From Butyrivibrio sp. AE2015 (GTDB lineage: Bacteria > Bacillota > Clostridia > Lachnospirales > Lachnospiraceae): a stretch of 46,615 bases of DNA. Below are positions 43,212 to 46,615 of this stretch, piece after piece. Where the stretch lies: contig NZ_ATVR01000026.1 in the NCBI RefSeq assembly GCF_000420825.1, forward strand, positions 1 to 46,615, in the 5' to 3' direction. The notes beneath the pieces were generated by a model. It worked only from the letters and a program-made list of their open reading frames with translations. It made no database searches and was not told the origin of the DNA. The translations under genes were made by a program, and so were the position numbers. The first letter of the stretch is position 1; every line of letters starts with the position of its first letter.

Positions 43212-44936
43212 TTACATTGCTTCTTTTTCCAATGCTCTGTAATCAACTTTTCCCCTTGATGTTCTTGGAAGCTCATCACGAAACTCTATTATCTCAGGCA
43301 CCATATAACCTGGCAGCTTTACTCTGCATTTATCAAGAATTGCCTGCTTAATACTTTCGCTTTTTTCTATTCCTTCTTTTAATACTACCATTGCCTGTGG
43401 ATAGTTTATTCTCTTTTCATCAGGTATTCCAATAACACAGCATAATTCAACTGCCGAATCTAAATATAAAGCTTTCTCAATGCGGTCAGGAAAAATCTTG
43501 GTTGTTTGTCCGTCTTCGCCTTTAGTCATAATGATTCTTTTAATACGTCCAGTCACACGGATCACACCGTCCTCGTTTATGTATCCCAGGTCACCTGTGC
43601 GCATCCATCGCCTTCCATCATCATGGATATTTATCAGTTTATCTGTTGCTTCGCTATTATTATAGTATCCCAACATCAGCGTTGGACCGCAAATGCATAT
43701 TTCTCCTTCTTCTCCATATTGCTTTTCAACACCAGTCTCCGTATCAATTGTTTTAAATAGCATTTTAGGCAAAGGAATCCCAACGCTTTCCATATCGTTT
43801 ACGTTATCAAATGTTGCTGATGCTGCACTGGTGACTTCCGTCATTCCTAATCCTTTCTTTAGAGCATACTTACAGCCACATCTTTTCAGAGTATCATTAA
43901 TAGTAGTTTCAACCTCATCAGTCATGCCCTCACCACCATATACAACATATTTCAGCGATGACAAATCATACTTTTCAATATGAGAAATCTTAGGTATCAC
44001 CTCGCAGTATGCTGGTACTGTGTTAACATGGTTAACTCTATATTTCTTTACATAATCAGCAAATTTGTATGGCTCATATTTAGGCAATAGTACAAGCTTC
44101 ATTCCAAACACAAGAGGCTCAAGCATACTATTTGTCAGGCAATAATTTACAAATGGTGGCAAAACAGCCATCATACACTCCTGTCTTACAGGTCCCATTG
44201 TCTTTCCAACCTGCCAGATCTCAGCATTAATACTATAGTTGGATATCATGCATCCCTTGGGTTCACCAGTTGTCCCTCCTGTATGTGATATGATTGCCAT
44301 CTCATAACAATCTTTTTTCACAGGAGCCACAGGAATATCATGTCCTTTCCGAATAAAGTCTTTCCAGCTAATAAACATACTATCTAGTCTGATTTTCTTT
44401 TTAGATAAGTTATATGCAGCTTTAAGAGCAAGCGGTAATGAGTCTGAAGGAGAAGCTACTATAACCTGCTCAACAGATGTCTTATCTATATCACCTGCGA
44501 TAGTCGGATAAGCCCCATCAAAAATAATGGCAACCCTGCTTTTTACTTCATTTAAATAATTCATCGTTTCCTCTTTACCCGCCAATGGATGGATCATATT
44601 GGCTACAGCGCCTATCTTATTAAGAGCATACACACAGTAAAGTGCTTCTGGAATACTTGGGAGTGCCACTGTAACAATCTCATTTTCCTTAACACCAGCC
44701 TTCAAAAAAGCTGCTGCAGCCCTATCTATATTTTCAAAGAGTTCGCCATACGTTATCTTTCGCCCCATATATATAATGGCGATATCTTCAGGAAAATCCT
44801 TATTATTCTCATACATGTACTCAAAAATGGTACACTCCGGAAGCTTTGCATTTATGGCTTCTTCGCTGTAATACTTAAGCCAAGGCTTATCAATTGATGG
44901 ATACCCCGTTAGTTCCCCTATCTGTCTGTCAAGCAT
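43212..44936 (-). CDS. Class I adenylate-forming acyl-CoA synthetase/ligase
   Basis: A 574-residue AMP-binding enzyme that should activate a carboxylic acid with ATP and pass it to CoA or a carrier. Signatures: SHTGGTTGEPKGC (P-loop, about 208-220), YGGEGMT (about 316-322), RTGDLGY with the invariant Asp, GRIKRIIMTKGEDG hinge and the C-terminal RTSRGKVDYRALEK with the catalytic Lys. The acid is unknown; the protein resembles fatty-acid or aryl acid CoA ligases of clostridia. The ATG at 44936 has GAGGAGG seven bases upstream. Single-gene unit. Confidence 0.9.
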   Translation of the reverse strand: MLDRQIGELTGYPSIDKPWLKYYSEEAINAKLPECTIFEYMYENNKDFPEDIAIIYMGRKITYGELFENIDRAAAAFLKAGVKENEIVTVALPSIPEALYCVYALNKIGAVANMIHPLAGKEETMNYLNEVKSRVAIIFDGAYPTIAGDIDKTSVEQVIVASPSDSLPLALKAAYNLSKKKIRLDSMFISWKDFIRKGHDIPVAPVKKDCYEMAIISHTGGTTGEPKGCMISNYSINAEIWQVGKTMGPVRQECMMAVLPPFVNYCLTNSMLEPLVFGMKLVLLPKYEPYKFADYVKKYRVNHVNTVPAYCEVIPKISHIEKYDLSSLKYVVYGGEGMTDEVETTINDTLKRCGCKYALKKGLGMTEVTSAASATFDNVNDMESVGIPLPKMLFKTIDTETGVEKQYGEEGEICICGPTLMLGYYNNSEATDKLINIHDDGRRWMRTGDLGYINEDGVIRVTGRIKRIIMTKGEDGQTTKIFPDRIEKALYLDSAVELCCVIGIPDEKRINYPQAMVVLKEGIEKSESIKQAILDKCRVKLPGYMVPEIIEFRDELPRTSRGKVDYRALEKEAM

Positions 44937-44983
44937 TGTTTTTCCCCTCCTCTTCACCAGTCAACAACAACTTTATTACAGAT

Positions 44984-45013
44984 ATTATAAAGTAATTATT
45001 TATAAATTGTTAA
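44984..45013 (-). promoter_or_regulatory. Candidate promoter for the AMP-ligase gene
   Basis: TTAACA (45013-45008) and TATAAT (44989-44984) on the minus strand, 18 bp apart. Confidence 0.6.
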
Positions 45014-45038
45014 TCGTTTTTTTTATTTTTTATAAAAC

Positions 45039-45075
45039 TTTGAGCCAATTCTGTTTGATTCAGAATTGGCTCAAA
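45039..45075 (-). terminator. Terminator after the ParB/Srx-HAD gene
   Basis: TTTGAGCCAATTCTG (45039-45053) pairs perfectly with CAGAATTGGCTCAAA (45061-45075) around a 7-nt loop. The minus-strand follow-on is T/A-rich. Confidence 0.8.
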
Positions 45076-45136
45076 AGAAAATGATTTTTACTATTTTATT
45101 AGGGTAACAATTCCCGAAATGTCACGCAAATGGTTC

Positions 45137-45172
45137 TCTCCGGGGGAGCCGCCTACTCTGCGGGTGGGGCGT
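45137..45172. repeat. Second copy of the inner palindromic element, overlapping a gene end
   Basis: The segment with GCCTACTCTGCGGGTGGGGCG aligns with 43121-43155 (same order, with small gaps and a few substitutions), covering the loop and one arm of the 43-kb palindrome. It includes the last codons and stop of the ParB/Srx-HAD gene, which end in Ala-Pro-Pro-Ala-Glu. Confidence 0.6.
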
Positions 45173-46040
45173 CTATCTTTTCGATGATCTCGATGACCTT
45201 TTTGGACCATAGGGAGCCTGGGACTTCGAGGTCGTATTCTTCGAATTCACCTGTGCCACTGTGGGTGCAGATGACGGAGTCATTGTCGATGTGTATTGTT
45301 TTGGCGTACTTGTTTTTGATGAGTTTTTGTATGTTCTTTTGGGCCTCGGAAAACTTTACATTCTTTTTACCGGTTCCTGTTATGATTCCATCTACATGAA
45401 CGAAGAATCTGTTGAAGTAGCGCCTTATGTCATCAATAGAATAGAACTCGGATGAGTATACAAATATGTCATAACCATGGGTAGTCAGATAATTGAAAAG
45501 CGCGGGGATTCCGAGCATCATTTTCTTTTTTATCTTGGAGCCAAAATGGAATCCTGTTTCTTTTTCAACATAATTGTCCCATTCACTCTTGAATACTACT
45601 TCGTCCAGGTCCATGGTGACTCTTTTATCATGCTGTGATGATTCAACTATTCTTTGAAGTTCCTCATCACTCATCATGTTGATGATCTTTATAGGAACCT
45701 TTTTGATCTCAACTTTCAAAGCGGCTGCCCATCTGTGGTGGCCATTAATGAGCATGTAGCCTTCAGGATGAACCTTACCAACGATAAGTGGGTCATTTAT
45801 TGGTTGTTCTCCCTTTTTAAGTCTGTCTCTGAACTCTCTTTCATAGTCAGATATTATTCTATAGCTGGGACCTATAGCAGGATCACTAAACTCATCATCA
45901 GGATTTGGATGAAGATCCTTGCAATCATGCCATTTCACAAACATACGCTCAAAACGGCTAGCTTTTACAGGGACATACAGGCCTCTACCTTTTTCAATTT
46001 CATCACTAATAAACTGATCAAAAGAATTACTGCTCGCCAT
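45153..46040 (-). CDS. ParB/sulfiredoxin-fold protein fused to a HAD-like phosphatase domain
   Basis: A 295-residue two-domain protein. The first domain (about 20-125) has the ParB/Srx fold motif YMLINGHHRWAAAL with GHHR at 100-103; in this superfamily the equivalent GHHR occurs in ADP/ATP-using serine kinases and in ParB CTPases, and sulfiredoxin has a Cys here. The second domain (about 138-290) reads like a HAD phosphatase: DLDEV (144-148) for motif I, VYSS (194-197) for motif II, a Lys-containing GTGKKNVKF for motif III, and HIDNDSVI for motif IV. A kinase plus phosphatase, or nucleotide-binding plus hydrolase, pair is possible; substrate unknown. GGAG lies eight bases before the ATG. The 3' end lies in a repeat element. 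Confidence 0.72.
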   Translation of the reverse strand: MASSNSFDQFISDEIEKGRGLYVPVKASRFERMFVKWHDCKDLHPNPDDEFSDPAIGPSYRIISDYEREFRDRLKKGEQPINDPLIVGKVHPEGYMLINGHHRWAAALKVEIKKVPIKIINMMSDEELQRIVESSQHDKRVTMDLDEVVFKSEWDNYVEKETGFHFGSKIKKKMMLGIPALFNYLTTHGYDIFVYSSEFYSIDDIRRYFNRFFVHVDGIITGTGKKNVKFSEAQKNIQKLIKNKYAKTIHIDNDSVICTHSGTGEFEEYDLEVPGSLWSKKVIEIIEKIDAPPAE

Positions 46041-46289
46041 TCACATTTCTCCATACAATAAAGCACGTTTTTTAGTTGACGCCATCATTATAACATACAG
46101 GTCTTTTTTCCTCGTTAACATATATAAAATTGCGATTAAATTACTATGAAAATTAGCAGAACAAAAGTCTTTTGTGGGTTTATTTATATCCTTTTATCAT
46201 CATTTCAAAATCGTTCACATCACTATGCCTACACTTTCAGTTCGTCTGCTGTTCTTGCAAAAAATTAGTCTTTATATGTGTAGTAACCC
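46041..46289. other. Intergenic stretch with no feature found
   Basis: AT-rich DNA upstream of the ParB/Srx-HAD gene. I see no supported open frame, terminator or RNA in it. The MITE begins at 46290. Confidence 0.4.
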
Positions 46290-46483
46290 ATAAATCCACA
46301 AGTGCCCATAACTTTGGATAGAGCGATTTAGTATGAGCAATAGAGACAGTTAATATAAAATAAAAGCCTTGTTTTCTGTTTTGAATAAGCATGAAAGAAA
46401 ACAAGGCGCATTATTTTATATTTACTGTGTCTTTGCGAATACTCCGAGATCTATCCGAAGTTATGGGCACTTCTGGATTTTAT
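46290..46483. mobile_element. MITE-like element, 194 bp
   Basis: Two imperfect arms of about 88 nt (46290-46377 and 46396-46483) form a long inverted repeat around an 18-nt centre. The outer end is well kept: AAGTGCCCATAACTT (left) and its complement near the right end. Both ends are next to TA, which fits TA target duplication as in IS630/mariner-related MITEs. It contains no gene. Confidence 0.72.
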
Positions 46484-46522
46484 GCCACTCGCAAGAAAGT
46501 ATAATTTGTGAAGTCTTATAGT

Positions 46523-46615
46523 TTAGAATAAAATTGTCTCTCCCTCTTGTGGAAGAATGATATTTTCGACTTTATCAGACTTAAACTGTTCAGGTCTGAA
46601 GCTATGAAGTGGTAT
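46523..46615 (-). CDS. 3' end of an unidentified gene, cut by the window edge
   Basis: The minus-strand frame is open from the window edge to a TAA at 46523-46525, giving 30 residues (begins IPLHSFRPEQFKSDKVENII and ends GETILF). It ends about 40 bp before the MITE. Composition looks protein-like, but the stretch is too short to identify. Confidence 0.4.
   Translation of the reverse strand: MPLHSFRPEQFKSDKVENIILPQEGETILF

Overview
The window looks like chromosomal DNA from a low-GC member of the Lachnospiraceae (Bacillota), most likely Butyrivibrio, Pseudobutyrivibrio or a close relative. This rests on the gene set (PPi-type phosphofructokinase, HU, methylglyoxal synthase, DegV, a T-box before pheST, a Cys-rich MntP, Firmicute-type PheS), strong AGGAGG ribosome binding sites, and many EAL/GGDEF proteins. 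It is an inference, since no rRNA or marker tree is available here. Most of the window is ordinary housekeeping and transport genes, mostly on the minus strand, with accessory material at both ends and between operons.

Layout. 1-360 has no gene but holds a run of six inward-facing inverted repeats spaced about 52 bp apart. 0.58-6.6 kb: methylglyoxal synthase, a MATE transporter, a PAP2 phosphatase, a YgjP-type metallopeptidase, and a three-gene minus-strand operon (PlsC-like acyltransferase, PAP2_3-like phosphotransferase, E2/CAT-fold acyltransferase) that looks like membrane lipid remodelling. 6.7-12.8 kb: the methionine ABC importer metQ...metNI, split by a 1092-residue GH2 glycosidase. 12.9-20.6 kb: Nudix hydrolase, queA, M18 aminopeptidase, and pheST behind a T-box leader. 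20.6-29.5 kb: mntP, an orphan structured RNA with its own promoter, then a cyclic-di-GMP region: sugar-binding lipoprotein plus membrane diguanylate cyclase, DegV, a Crh-like HPr, a degenerate-GGDEF/EAL protein, HU, and a third GGDEF protein behind PPi-phosphofructokinase.

30.8-37.4 kb: endonuclease/exonuclease/phosphatase-fold membrane protein, small membrane protein, AI-2E family transporter, YihY, a candidate 6S RNA gene, Xaa-Pro aminopeptidase and deoC. 37.4-46.6 kb: citrate synthase, a small membrane protein, threonine synthase, a protein with two AP2-like domains around a degenerate HNH core, a second MATE transporter, a 47-bp-arm palindrome, an adenylate-forming ligase, a ParB/Srx-HAD fusion, a 194-bp MITE, and the 3' end of an unidentified gene.

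The items most worth a second look are the 52-bp-period hairpin array at the left edge, the unassigned RNA at 21.4-21.64 kb, the ParB/Srx-HAD fusion, the solute-binding-protein/diguanylate-cyclase pair, the GH2 gene inside the met operon with its SD pairable to an upstream segment, and the palindromic elements. I found no CRISPR array, prophage, intact insertion sequence, tRNA or rRNA.
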